DNA of 64,000 nucleotides from Raffaelea ambrosiae (GCA_002778195.1 PCDI01000020.1:211243-275242); one strand, 5' to 3'. Counted from the stretch's first letter, positions 34,342 through 46,289 are shown. Program-made: numbers and translations. The notes: generated from the letters alone by a model not told the origin.

Positions 34342-34868
34342 CAGGCGTTCACGCCCACTCCTCGAACCCATTATGCACATTATGCAGATATGCAACTGTG
34401 TTTTTCTTCGTTTCTGTTGCTTGTGTCTAATTCTTTCGGATGCTCGAGCACTGCCCTCTACGAAACCCACCACTCTGCATCCAGGGAACCGCACAGGCAG
34501 AAGAGTATGCGTCTCGGCTGGCTGTCAGCTGGCTGTCAGCTGGCCGACATGATGGACAACTAGGAAAAACAGGGAGACATTTCGCGCGGAGCGTGTTTCG
34601 AGGAACAGATGGTTTGCGGCCTCCGGAAGGGGGTTAACTTTTTTGGGTTTATTATCGAACTTTTTTTGTTTCCCTTTTTTTTGTATAGCCTCGCTGTATT
34701 TCTCTACAGTACGCACTGCCTGCTGCTTGCCTTCATAAAAACAAGCAGCCAGTCGCGATGATGCATATAGAGACAAAAAATAACTCGAAAGGGGACGCTG
34801 TGCGTCCTCGGCCCCCCGTTTCACAACACATCCAGTGACCAGAACACCCAATATAATTGAACACACGT
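34342..34868. other. intergenic, convergent 3' regions
   Basis: Between convergent genes. A short direct repeat of GGCTGTCAGCT lies near 34519-34542. No gene recognised. Confidence 0.6.
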
Positions 34869-35631
34869 TTATTTCTCCTTCTTCGCCTTTGCGCCCTTGG
34901 TCTTCGCCGTGCCGCGGAGGGTCTTCTGCCGGTTCTTCCGTTGCTTGCCTGTAGAGATGGAGAGTCCAGGTTAGCCAGCGTCCGTCAATGGATATGCAAG
35001 TATCGGCAATGGACAGGGGAAGATGCCATAGCCCGTAGACAGACATCGGGCGTCAGCACAAAATTGGGAACGCCAGGAAAGCACGCACGTTGTTGTCTGC
35101 CAGCCTTCTCGATCTTGGTGGCCAGGCCGACGCGAACCAGGCGGTAGTGAGGCTCAAACTTCTTCATCGCCTCGGGGGAATCGTAAACGAGACCGAAGCC
35201 GGTGGTCTTGCCGCCACCGAACTGGGTGCGGAGGCCGAAAACATTGACCTGGTCCTTGGTGGCCTTGTACAGAGCAGCCAGCTTGTCGCGGAGCTCCTCC
35301 TTGGCAATGTTGGCACGGCCGGGGTGCAGGATGTCGCTATAAGAGAACGGAAGAAAGTCGACGGTCAGCAAAAAAACACATACTTTCGTCCGTCTCGTTT
35401 CTCTCTCGTTTCTCTCCTTGTTTCTCCTTCTAATTCCCACACACACGTGTTTCCACCCTTTCTTCTTCGTGGGCGTGTCGGTGCTAATTTTTTTCGCGCC
35501 GCGGGTTTTTTCCTTCTTTTCGCATCGTTCCAGACGGAGGATACTCACACAACAAACTGCTTGCGACCCAGGAGAGGGTTGCGGATGAACTTGCGCGTCC
35601 GCAGGGTGACGGGGGTGTCTGCGTCCGCCAT
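34869..35631 (-). CDS. RPS24: 40S ribosomal protein eS24
   Basis: Three exons, 35549..35631, 35089..35336 and 34869..34948, give 136 residues; introns are 212 and 140 nt. The sequence follows the eS24 family throughout: TPVTLRTRKFIRNPLLGRKQ, DILHPGRANIAKEELRDKL, VFGLRTQFGGGKTTGFGL and KKFEPHYRLVR, then RQQRKQRKNR across the second splice join, and a Lys-rich tail. The first intron is long for this window and pyrimidine-rich, as is usual in fungal ribosomal protein genes. It is part of the small ribosomal subunit. Confidence 0.96.
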
Positions 35632-35912
35632 GGTGATTTCTCTTGTCTGATGTTTGGATGTCGAAGAGAAGTCGTAGGTTGCAGGAGTGTGAGTGGGCTA
35701 ATCTCGATATTTTTTTTCGGTTTCTGCGTTTTTACTTAGGTTTGTCGAATTTGCATTGGTCGGCCTTACCAATTTTCCGCCGCAGTGTATTAGGTCCCCT
35801 CACTAAATGGGTCTTAGCCCTAATAAATTTTTGTGACCATTGGGGCATGACAGAAAGATGAGTCATCAATTGAGACGTGCACGTGACGATCATAGATTAG
35901 TTTTTTTTTTTT

Positions 35913-37047
35913 TTAATTTGACGTGTTGTTCCTCTTTAGCCGCAACTGACAAATGCGGATGGGCACCAAACTGCTGTAGAACGGCCCGGCTTGGTCTTTG
36001 TCGCTAGATACGGGAAAGTCTATCTCGTCCACTTGAAAACTAGCTGCGGCCAAACTAATGAATGCGTCATATGTTTTCTGGTTTCGCTCTGTCGCAGCAA
36101 TGAGAATGCTTGCGTCTTCGTTCAGATCGGCAAGGATGCGTGTGGTTTTCAAGAGATCAGGCATGTCCCGTTCGTCAAAGGTGATGTCGGCCCCGACAAC
36201 CACGTCAGGGTAGCCGCTGTCCTCAAACTCCTGGGCCAGGGTGTCCCCCCCCCACAACAGCTGTTTTGGCGAAACGGCGTCCTTGGACCTGAGGTCGTTC
36301 AGTCGAATGTTGGCGGGCAAACCGTCTACAACCTCCATTGAGCCATCGGTTGCGATACAATACGAAGAGTCAAGATGTTTTGCACACAGGATGGAAACAA
36401 AGCCTGTGCCAGCCCCAAGCTCAAGGACCTTCTTTCCTCTGACCAGATTGGGGTTCGCGCAGAGATAGTTCCCCAGGTGCAGAGCTGCTTCCCAGGTGCG
36501 GATGCCAGTTGTGCCACAAGCAGCAATGGTCGACCGATTTTCTAGGAGAGTGACGCATGGGGCGGCCCTGCTCGTCCCTTCTAGGGCTGAAATGTAATAT
36601 GTGACCCCGTGCTTGGCTATGGGGCTTCCTGGCGCGCCGCTGGAATGGGACTGGGAGGTGGCGAGTTCCGCGAGACACATCATGAGGCTGTCGGAAACGC
36701 CCTATTCTCAATGTTCCCTGGTTAGCCACAAAGAGAAGATTTTACGTCGAATTTGGGGTTTTGCCGGGCGAAGGAGAAGGTAGGTTTTTACAGACATATT
36801 TGTCCCAGTCATCTATACTAGCTTCGATTTTCGCCATGAGCGTCTTCAGCACTCTCAAAGCATAGGCTGGCGGGGGAGAGGGGATACGGTCGCCAGTGGC
36901 AGCAAACAACTCGTTGTACAAGAGCTCTTGTACTTCCTCCTCACGAAGCAGAGCGCCGTCTGGATAAACAGGAGATGGCTCCACTACCTGAAGGTACTGG
37001 CGACAGAAGCGGCGGACTTGCCATGAGACTCCGGCCGGGCACTCCAT
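35913..37047 (-). CDS. protein-lysine N-methyltransferase of the FAM86/Efm3 type (targets EF2)
   Basis: Two exons, 36746..37047 and 35913..36687, with a 58-nt intron, give 358 residues. The N-terminal helical region begins MECPAGVSWQVRRFCRQYLQ, typical of FAM86. The class-I methyltransferase fold follows: motif I VLELGAGTGFVSIL, then YCIATDGSMEVVDGL, then VVGADITFDERDMPDLL at the position of the catalytic acidic motif. Family members trimethylate a lysine of elongation factor 2. The splice site was chosen because earlier AGs leave a stop in frame, whereas GTAAAA...CGACAG keeps both halves open. A neighbouring donor 46 nt upstream cannot be used in frame. Confidence 0.85.
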
Positions 37048-37531
37048 GGCCCTCAAGAATCGCAATCTTTTTATTCCCCTTTTTTTCGTAGAGAGGAAGA
37101 TTTGGGAGGAACAACCGGTCGAAGATCGAAGACCGGGAGGGGCCAGACCTTGCGACTCGCCAAGAAAATTGCTGTCACGTGTGACATGTCAACGTTTCGA
37201 AATCCAGAAGAGTCTGTTGGACCAGAGTCTGTCAAAAGTTTATTGGCCCTTCCCTGTACCTGAGTCGTAGCTTCCTGTTATCGCTATCGGCCCATAATTG
37301 TTGGGCCCTTCACCGCCGAGAAACGGAGAAAATTCTTCTGATAAGGGAGGAGGGACCCTCCTGATAAGGGAAGGAGTCACCGACCAGCAGACAAAGAGTC
37401 AGTCAACAAAGGGTCGACAGATTCCAAAATTTGTGCCTTTCGGGAGCCATTGGACATTCACTCGACAACCATACTCCTCAATTTCCAAAAAAGCACAATT
37501 CCCATACCTGTTCGGACACACAAACGCAAAC
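37048..37531. other. divergent promoter region
   Basis: Promoter region of argininosuccinate synthase and of the methyltransferase gene. See the regulatory entry for TGACTC-type and GATAAG sites. Confidence 0.65.
37336..37401 (+). promoter_or_regulatory. candidate CPC1/GCN4 and GATA sites upstream of argininosuccinate synthase
   Basis: GAGTCA (TGACTC on the other strand) occurs at 37374-37379 and 37396-37401, about 155 and 135 bases before the ATG. Two CTGATAAGGGA copies flank an AGGAGGGACCCTCCT near-palindrome at about 37338-37372. TGACTC is the core of Gcn4/CPC1 sites that control amino-acid genes in fungi; GATAAG is the GATA-factor core. Function is inferred. Confidence 0.55.
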
Positions 37532-39503
37532 ATGAGCAAAGGAAAGGTCTGCCTTGCCTACTCTGGTATGTACCTCTTTCTCGTTGCTGTCTTTAGCCCT
37601 ACCCACAGTGAATCATACCTCCAGATAGCAGTACAGTCATCCCTGGACTCTCTGGAACTGCTTGCAAACGGCTATGATGATCTCCCCGCGTTTTCATCTC
37701 ATTGTTCTTCGTACATACTGACACGTTTCTTTAAGGCGGTCTGGATACCAGCTGTATCCTCAAATGGCTGCTGGAAGAGGGTTACGAAGTCGTCTGCTTC
37801 CTTGCCAACGTCGGCCAGGAGGAGGACTGGGATGCTGTGAAGGAGAAGTCGGCCAAACTTGGTGCGTCCAAGATGGTGATCCTTGATCTCCGTAGAGAAT
37901 TTGTCGAGGAACTGTGCTTCAGGGCCGTTCAGTGCAACGCCCAGTACGAGGGCCGTTAGTATGTCCACCCCTGCCCCTTGTGTGTGCTATACGTTCATCT
38001 CGTTGTCTTGGTACTAACTGCTGTTCGTAGTCTCCTCGGAACAAGCTTGGCTCGGCCTGTCATTGCTCGCGCTCAGATGAAGGTTGCCAAGGAAGAAGGC
38101 TGTATGTGCTTTGTTGTTTGCCTTTGTCTCCTTCTTTTCTATCTTCGGAAGCAGATGCCGTACTAACAGCTTCCCAGGCCAGTACGTGTCTCACGGCTGC
38201 ACCGGCAAGGGAAATGACCAGGTTCGCTTTGGTATGTACCCTTCTTCCGGTCCAACGTACCCGTACTTGGAACGCCAGCCCCAACTGTCTCTAACAATTT
38301 GGGTGCACAGAGCTTGCTTTCCTTACCATCGACCCCACCATCAAGATCATTGCCCCCTGGCGCATGCCGGAATTTTTCAACCGCTTCCAGGGCCGTCTGG
38401 ACCTGCTGGACTATGCCAGTGCCACCGGCATTCCTGTCACGTCGACCAAGGCGAAGCCGTACAGTATGGATGACAACCTTGCCCACTGCTCGTACGAGAG
38501 TGGACAGCTCGAGGACCCGTCCCAGCCGCCTCCTCTGGACATGTGGACCCGCACCGATGACCCGGAGAAGGCCCCCAACACGCCCGAGGACATCCAGATC
38601 TTCTTTGACAAGGGCCTGCCCGTCAAGCTGTCTGTTGGCGGCAAGGACTACACCGACAGCGTGGAGCTGTTCCTGAAGGCCAACGAGATTGGCAAGAAGC
38701 ACGGCATTGGCCGCATTGACATTGTCGAGGTATGGCTTTCCGTATCCTATCTGTGTACAGGCAAAAAACTCTAACGCTCTGTTTTTCAAGAACCGTTTCA
38801 TCGGCCTGAAGAGCCGTGGTTGCTACGACTCGCCTGGAATGTAGGTCTTTCTTTAATCTGCCACTTATATGCGAGACTTGACCCAAGTCCTATGTCTAAC
38901 CCGCCTAGGACTATTCTGCGTCTGGCCCATCTTGATATTGAGGGTCTGGTCATGGACGGCAAGGTCCGCTCTCTCCGTGACCAGTTTGTCACGCACAACT
39001 GGTCTGAGCTTCTGTACAACGGAATGTACTTCTCGCCGGAGCGTGAATTCATCGAGGTCAGTTGCTTCATGCCCAAGTGTAACGCCTTCATGGCATCGAT
39101 TTTGCTGACAACGTCTTCAATTATTACAGAACTCTCTTGTTTTCGCCCAGAAGCATGTGGTAAGCTTTGACCCGGTTCTTCCTTCTACCGCGGCTGTAAG
39201 ATTTAGGCTGACTCGTGCGTTTTCTAGAACGGCGAGGTTCGCCTCCGCTGCTACAAGGGCAATGCCTATGTCCTCGGCCGTAGCTCGTCGGAGAAGCTCT
39301 ACTCCTCCGAGGAGTCGTCCATGGACTCCCTGGTTGATTTCAGTCCCGTTGATACCTGTGAGAGAACCCAATCGCTCCTACCATTCTATCTTGTTCGTTT
39401 ACTAACATATTTTGCAGCGGGCTTTATCAACATCAATGCCATCCGCCTCAAGAAGTACGGCCTCCAGAAGGCTGAGGCCGGCGAGGACCTGGCTCTCGCT
39501 TAA
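37532..39503 (+). CDS. ARG1: argininosuccinate synthase
   Basis: Ten exons: 37532..37565, 37736..37958, 38031..38101, 38178..38231, 38311..38729, 38791..38840, 38909..39056, 39131..39160, 39228..39357 and 39418..39503. The result is 414 residues, the normal family length. The enzyme joins citrulline and aspartate using ATP in arginine synthesis, in the cytosol. The ATP-binding AYSGGLDTS spans the first splice join. Other signatures are YVSHGCTGKGNDQVRFEL, IIAPWRMPEF, CYDSPGMTILRLAHLD and LRCYKGNAYVLGR. Nine short introns, mostly 60-80 nt (the first 170 nt), are unusually many for this window; one exon is only 30 nt. Every join is in phase. Confidence 0.96.
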
Positions 39504-39867
39504 GCTACCTGATTGAACTAGGCACCGTACAGACAGGAACAGAGCCTTGTTAAGCAGGCGTATAATGGAGCTTAAATTAGTGCACGGAAAAGTGAGAGGA
39601 TGGTGTTTCTGTCTCTTTTTATGGTCACGGGCTAGACAAAACAAAACGATATCAAAAAAAAACAAGCATGTACTGGTTATCCAAATTGGATTAAAACGCG
39701 ATCGTGGTGACAATGACAGACTTTCATATACCATAATAACCACCACCTTGCCAGCATTGTGTCATTGCATCGTAATCGGTATAAGTAACAAACTGCGTTT
39801 GTCTGTGTTTTTTTGTCAGTGTCACCGAAAGGGGCATTAAAATCTGTTTGAGGTCAGGGGAGGATTC
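39504..39867. other. intergenic, convergent 3' regions
   Basis: Between convergent genes; AT-rich with an A run near 39653. No gene recognised. Confidence 0.65.
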
Positions 39868-42800
39868 TCACCCAATCCATATGGTGATCCACGTATTGTA
39901 TGTGACGTATTGCACCTGGTAATCCGTCTGAGGCGGCCCTTGGTAATAGTATGTGACTTGGGGTATGTATTCGTCGCCACTGCATATTGTCTGTGCTGGT
40001 GGAGCTCTGTTTTTTTTCCCTCCTGGTTAGCCACAATGACCGTCCTCTTAATGGCTTGTAGTAGGCAAACGGGAGAAGTGAAAACGTACATTGTCGAGGT
40101 TACGGTGACAAATACTAGAAAAAACACATCATGTCAGCCAATCACAAAGCCTCAGAAGAGCGTGGGGACTTTTGCTCACCATCTTCCAGGACTGTGGATG
40201 CCGGGGCAGCAGTCACAATGGTGCTGGTGTATGTGTAGGTTGTCTCGACGACCGTGCTGGTGACGTTATTGAGTCTGACCAGTGCACGACGACGACCGAT
40301 GGTTGCTGCTGACTCGGTGGTAGCGGCGGGAGCGGCGAAAACCGTGACCAGGCCAGACAGATGACGTTTCTTGTAGTCAGCTGCTGCTGCTGCTGCTGCT
40401 GTTGTTGGCGCTCCATCGAGAGCGGTGGCGGTTTGTGGTTGGGGACCATCATCATGTGGTCCAGGCCTACCGCCTCCACGAGAGCCTCCTCCCCCACCGC
40501 CTCCTCCACCACCTCCCTGCCCAGGCTGACTCTGTGGTGGGCTGGGACGTGGTTGTGTATTCGAGGGCGGTGGTGGCTGGGTACTCACGCGAGGTGGCTG
40601 CTGGGGGCGAGTTGTCGGCTGTGGCTGAGGCTGCGGTGGCCGTGAACTAGTGCGTGGTGGTTGAGGAGGGGGGTTTTGTCGTGACGGACTGGACGAAGTG
40701 GGACGAGGCGGCTCTGGGGTGCGTGTTGTTGGGGGCGTCTGTTGTCTGGATGAACTGCTGCGAGGCGGCTCCTGCGGGCGCGTACTTGTCGTTGGAGGAG
40801 GCTGCTGTCTAGAGGGGGTGGTTGTGGGGCGAGGCGGCTCCCGTGGTCGAGTACTCGTGCTGCTCGCTGGCGGCGGCCGGCTCGTGGAACGTGAAGTGGT
40901 GGGCTGATGTGCTGTTGTTGTTGTCGTGCTGGGCCTGCCTGTGGACGATGGAGGAGGATTTGATCTTGTGACTGTCGACGTTGGCGGTCCCCTGCTCGTA
41001 GATTCACGGCTGCTGCTGGTAGTAGTGGTCCTTGGAGGGTCCGGACGGCTACGTGACACCGAGGATGACGGTGGAGTTGTTGGTGGTCTGGAGCTGGTTC
41101 GGGATGTTGGTTCCCGGACAGGAGATGATGTGGTCGTGGTGGGGGTTGTGCGATGCGAAGAGGAAGTAGGTGCTGTTGGCTTGACGGTCGGGACGGTGAA
41201 ATCAGGCGTCGTGGAAGACGTCGACGGCGGCTCCCTGGGTCTGCTCGAGGATGGCGGACTGGTCCGAGACCTGCTCGAGCTTGTCACCCGGCTGGACGAC
41301 GTGGTCGGTGGACTGCCCGACGGAGGTGGACCGCCCCCAGGCGATGTCGTTGGTTGCCTGGTCGTGGAAGTATGAGTTGTAGAGTGAGAGGTGGGTGTAC
41401 TGCTGGATGTTGGTCTTCCGCTCCTTGTGCTCGATCTCGTTGGTTCGTCGCAAGGGCCCTCTCCGCGGCATTGTGTGTACGAGGTCGATCCAGGAGGCGG
41501 CGGTGTTTGCGTTGGTGGTCTTCTGGTGGACGTCGAGGTGGAGTGAGATGGTGGCGGTGTTGGCGATGTTGGCCTCGACGTTGGCCTTGATGTTGACGGT
41601 GTCGGCACTGGAGTGTCCGGAGGCGTAGTATGCGGCGGACTGGTTGGGCGCCGTGTAGTAGTGCTGGAGCTGGAGCTGGAATGGGGAGGGGGTCTGGTCG
41701 TAGATGAACCAGGGGGGGGAGTAAAGCGAGAACTACTGCTACCGGGGTCCGGCGAGCACGGTCTAGTGCCGCGACAGGTCGTGTAAGAGGAACCCGGAGT
41801 GGATGGAGTTGTGGTGGTAGGGAAGTTGGGGCTGGTTGGACTGGGACTGCTGGTCGGCCGGGGACTTGTCCGCGTCCGTGTCCGCGTCCGTGTATGAGAC
41901 GGGTCTGATGTGGAAGGCGGTGTTGTCCAGGTCCAGCTGCCGCTCGTGTACCACGGCCGACAACCAATGCACATTGATGGGGGAGGCGTGTAAGGCGGTG
42001 GCCGGTCCACTGTTGGCGGCGGCCAGTGACAGGACGCCTGGTAGCCCACAGTGGTTTGGTAGTAATTTGTGACCGCCCCGTTTGTCTGCCATCGTTCAAT
42101 GACAGTGTAAATGGTCGAGACCGGGCCGGCAATGTAGCTGATCACCGTCTGTGTTGGGTAGTCGCAGTACTCGACTACGGTCTGCGGCTCGCCTATGACG
42201 GTTTCCGTGGCCAGAATCTCATTTGTCTGGGCTGTATTACGTTGCAGAAACAGCCATGTTTAGCAAGCCTGTTTGTAGCCAATACATGTTGTGCAAGTAG
42301 AAGGCTGGGCTGTTCACGTCGATAGATTCGAGTTGCAGAGCAACGAGAGGAACAAGACAAAGAGTGCAGTGTGGCAGGATGGCAACGAAAACGGGACACC
42401 AACGAGAAGAAGGGACTCACTTTCGGCTGGCGGCGTGGTTGTGACGCCAACATATTCGGTCGGTGTGACCTGGCCACGATTAATCAACCAAACGCCAACA
42501 AGGCCTCTGCTTGGGAGATGCCACATACAGTAACCACAGTAATGCCTTGGCTGCCAACAGTCACATAAAACTGTCTCTGGGAAGCAAAGTCAAAGTCCTG
42601 GGACTGGAGGATGATTGTGTATGACCCGGTTTGCATTTGAGAGTATGTGATGTTGCTGTTTTGTATTGTTTTGCTCTAGTTAGCCCATAATCTGCCATCT
42701 GGCCGCTGTTGCTACGACATTTCGACCTTACCACTCCGAAGTTTGCTGGCTCCCGTCCGGCTGTGTTTCGATTTCTGAGCAGTTGAACTGGGCACCGTCA

Positions 42801-43087
42801 GGATCGAGAACAATGGGATAGATGAAGCCGTCTTCGCATCCTAAGAAAGCCGATGCCTGTTAGCCCACAAAGTGGCAAACACGCCAGTGTTACACGAAAC
42901 GACAGCAAGTAGGGTTACCGTTGAAAATGGAATTAAATGTGAACACGGCATCTGAGCGACCATCGACGAGATAAGAACCCCCGTCGGTGTAATCAAGCCC
43001 TGTGCAATTGCATGACTGGGCGAGAGCAAGCCTGGCCGACAGCAGCATGCCCCCCCAAACAAGACAGTGAACAAAGCGGTTTGTCAT
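39868..43087 (-). CDS. large Ser/Thr/Pro-rich secreted cell-surface protein
   Basis: Seven exons: 42919..43087, 42732..42840, 42529..42655, 42421..42469, 40180..42231, 40090..40114 and 39868..40006. The result is 889 residues. Signal peptide: CLVWGGMLLSARLALAQ. A Cys-containing N-terminal module (CNCTGLDYTDGGSYLVDG, then CEDGFIYPIVLD, NCSEIETQPDG) of about 150 residues precedes a stalk of some 500 residues built from Thr, Ser, Pro and Arg, with TSYTQCRGEGPC and SYTTCRGTRPC as repeated Cys motifs. A Gly run and polyAla follow. The C-terminus is patterned, with QVQYVTYNTWITIWIG. It is probably a heavily O-glycosylated wall protein or adhesin-like stalk. Exons of 25 and 49 nt near the ends were found from phase and splice sites. 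Confidence 0.82.
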
Positions 43088-44057
43088 GGCTGGTCCTGGG
43101 ATTGAAGCTTCCCTGAGGCCGCGGAACGAATAAGTGTGAGACAGTCATCGTCCTTTTTATATATTGATGCGTACCAAGACGAATTGCGGGATCACTCTGC
43201 CAGAGGGAAATTACGAGGCATTCTTGAATGATCGTGGAATAATCTTTAAATGTGGAAACGACAGCAGGAGTTCGTCCCAAGAGCCGGGTAATTATGCACA
43301 TCATGATTGACTTTGCGCGGATAAACAAAATGAACCGTCTGGCTTCCCCAACAGCGGGAACGAACTTCATGTAGGATACTTTACAGCCAGCCAACAGCGG
43401 GCGGGAAAAGACGTGTCCCAACTTGCAGGGCCAGCATATTATTGACTAGTTGGTTAGGAGAGAGAGCTTGAGGGTGGCATAATGGGAAAGCATGAACACA
43501 ACCGGTTGCAAAGAACATGGGGTTGCCAAGACGCTGTTCCAAAAATAACTGGATAAACGTGCATGTAGATAAATGAAGATGCCAATACAGGCCGCATATT
43601 AATCCAAAAGGAAGCGAATTACACAAGTGGCGCAACGCCTTGGAAGTCGATGCAAGCGAATGCGCCACCAGAAAGCACATGAGCTGGCTGCAGTGCACGG
43701 TAAAGCGGGGCGCGCTCCGATACTTGGTCACGTGCCCATCACCAACGTCAGCCGCCACGCCAAGTTCTGCTGCAGCTCTTGGAGCTCTATTATCATTCTT
43801 TTCGGCGACTTGGTCGACGCGTTTGGGTATACCTTGCCATCCACTCAACGACAGGTGCCAGCGCACCTCCTTCTCACCTGTCTGCGCCCTTCATTTAACC
43901 TTATCTTCTGGGGAACGGGGGCTTCATTAAGCCTTAACATAACAGTTACGGACATTTACTAGTGGGGAACACACACGTTTGTTCTCTTTTTCGCTCTGCC
44001 GTTACCGTCTCTTTTTTCTTTCTTTTTTCTTTCTTTTTTTTTGGGACACCCGCCAAC
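43088..44057. other. divergent promoter region
   Basis: About 1 kb between the surface-protein gene and the RRM gene. A CT-rich tract with TTTCTTTC repeats (44009-44043) immediately precedes the RRM gene start. I searched this region for a cyclophilin domain and found none. Confidence 0.6.
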
Positions 44058-44627
44058 ATGGATGTCGCCGACCCGGACATGGAGCTGGAGAAGTCCCGGC
44101 GCGAGCGCGATGCGCGGGGGCAGGCGCTGACGTTGGAGCTGATGGGAGATCTGCCATACGCAGAAGTCAAGCCGCCAGAAAACGTCTTGTTTGTCTGCAA
44201 GCTGAACCCTGTCACGCAGGACGCGGATCTGGAACTCATCTTTAGTCGCTTTGGCAAGATCCTGTCGTGCGAAGTGATCCGCGACCACAAAACGGGCGAC
44301 AGCCTCCAGTATGCGTTCATCGAGTTCGAGGAGAAGAGCGCGTGCGAAGCGGCCTACTTCAAAATGCAGGATGTCCTCATCGATGACCGCCGCATCCACG
44401 TCGACTTCAGCCAGAGCGTGAGCAAGCTCAGCGACGTGTGGCGAAACGAGACGAACACTAAGCGCCGCAAGCAGGCAAGAGGCAAGGGCGGCTGGGGCGG
44501 TATCCAGAAGCTGGAAAAGTGGCGGAAATACCGGAACGAGGAAGAGGAGGAGGACGAGTCCAGCTACTACAAGATGGTTCACGGGGACGAAGAAATGCGG
44601 GGACAGCACGAAAAGTCCGTTGCCGGC

Positions 44628-44658
<31 letters not shown>

Positions 44659-45185
44659 CTAGACAGAGTGGCCCGCGGGACGAACAGCCGTCTCGCCCAG
44701 CACGACGGGAAGATCGGTGGGATCGGGGCAATGGTAGGGAAAGGGACAGAGGTAGAGACAGAGGCAAAGACAGAGACAGAGGAGACAGGGACAGAGGAGA
44801 CAGGGACAGAGGAGACAGGGACCGAGACAGGGACCGAGATACGAACAGGGAGCTTGGCAGGAGTCGGGCCGTGGAACCCACCTCGCGTGGCAACGATAGG
44901 GGCAGAGACCGTGGCAGAGACAGGTACAGGGATGACCGAAAGGATCGCAACTGGAGCAGAAGCAGGGAAGCGGGGAGGGAAGCGGGCAGGGAAGCAAGAA
45001 GAGAAACAAGCAGGGACAGGGACAGGGACAACGACAACAACACCAGCGACAGCAGGAGGGGGAGAGACGCGGGCAGGAGGCGGAACGACAACGGGAGCGA
45101 CCGGTGGGGATACAGCCACCGGGCCAGACAAGACAGAGATGCAGAGGATCGCGAGCGAAGCAGAAGCCCCCCCAGACGAGACTGA
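44058..45185 (+). CDS. PPIL4/Cyp6-like RRM protein lacking the cyclophilin domain
   Basis: Single exon of 375 residues from ATG in GCCAACATGG. The first 40 residues (SRRERDARGQALTLELMGDL) correspond to the linker that in PPIL4/Rct1 lies after the cyclophilin domain. The RRM covers about residues 42-122: ENVLFVCKLNPVTQD, SRFGKILSCEVIRD, YAFIEFEEK, DRRIHVDFSQSVSKL. This RRM is diagnostic for the cyclophilin-RRM family that binds the RNA polymerase II C-terminal domain and spliceosome. The C-terminal half is a polyAsn run and long Arg-Asp/Arg-Gly repeats. The usual N-terminal peptidyl-prolyl isomerase domain (about 160 residues) is absent, and the region upstream is a CT-rich leader. Confidence 0.85.
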
Positions 45186-45721
45186 GGCCGATAGCACGAC
45201 GTTGCCGCCTCAGAGTCTACGTCACCCGGCTCCGGACAAGTGTGCAGCAGGCGCTTTTGTATTATACACACAACTATACCCGACATGTTCTTGCACGAAA
45301 TTTACAATGTTGAATGAACGGCCAACCTCAAAAGGGGTGGGCGCCAGCTCTCAGAAAAGTTGGGGGAGGAGATCATCAGGACTGGCAACACTGGCCATGG
45401 CAGGCAATTCCTTTGTTCAGGACTGCTCTGCGCATCTTGTGACACAGCGTCCTCTTTGCAGTTTTGCAGTTCCCCGTCCACAAAGTTACAATGCGGTTTA
45501 CAAGTCGATGCTGTGATCCAGGAGGAATATTAGGGGGACCGCAATCTCAGGAGGGTACACAATCTGTTCGCGTGGCACCGGGTCCTCATGAACAAGGACA
45601 GCGTCAGAGAAGGACGGGGATGATGGGCCAGCCACGCCAGGGCCGGGTGTAGACGGCGTCGTTTGCCAGCGACAACAAGCATTGTGCATCCTGACGGCTC
45701 ACCTGGCCTGTTTTGGGGAGG

Positions 45722-45748
45722 TTTTTTTTTTTTTTTTTTTTTTTTTTT
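45722..45748 (-). repeat. poly(T)/poly(A) tract, 27 nt
   Basis: Twenty-seven T on the plus strand in a gene-free region. No convincing flanking direct repeat seen. Confidence 0.85.
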
Positions 45749-46253
45749 GGTGAGGAAACCGCCCAGCTTCGTATCATGGAATGCTTGTGCTCGTTTGTGT
45801 TCCCAATACCTATGTCGTTTCTTGCCAGCATGCCAATCAGGGGTTCTTCCTGGAAATGCGGTAAACGACAAACAAAACAAAGGGTGTTTTAGGTATATTT
45901 TGGAAGCGGTCCTCTGAACAATGCAAGCTTGTAGTCTGGCCGTTCTGGCCAGTCTGACTGGTCTGACTGGTCTGGCTGGGGCTAGCTGGCTTGGCTGGTT
46001 TGGCTGCTCGTGTTACCCTCTGTGGCGATTCGCCTAATCTTCCCCCCCAAGCAGCAGCCTCGGCAACAGTGTCCGCACTCTCTTTTTTCTTGTTGCAGCG
46101 TGCTGCCTTACATCCTCGACATCCTTCTGCTGTTGGCCCCTCATTTCTGGCTCTATGAGACGAAACCCCTCTTGAGCCAGTTTGGCGGACAGCGAACTGT
46201 GCTATGGTAGACGAGAACCGGTGCAGACAACAGACAACCAGACAACAACCAAC

Positions 46254-46254
<1 letters not shown>

Positions 46255-46289
<35 letters not shown>
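46255..46289 (+). repeat. 7-bp minisatellite (CTCCTGT), five copies
   Basis: Perfect tandem copies of CTCCTGT in a gene-free region, preceded by an imperfect CAGACAAC repeat. Confidence 0.85.

Noticed and set aside
43959..45197. Antisense open frame of 412 codons opposite the RRM gene
   Set aside because: It mirrors the Arg/Asp repeats of the sense gene and has only Val/Ser/Leu low-complexity sequence. The sense strand has a recognised RRM.
45498..45689. Short minus-strand frame in the gene-free region
   Set aside because: 63 codons, no domain, no neighbouring exon found; chance frame most likely.
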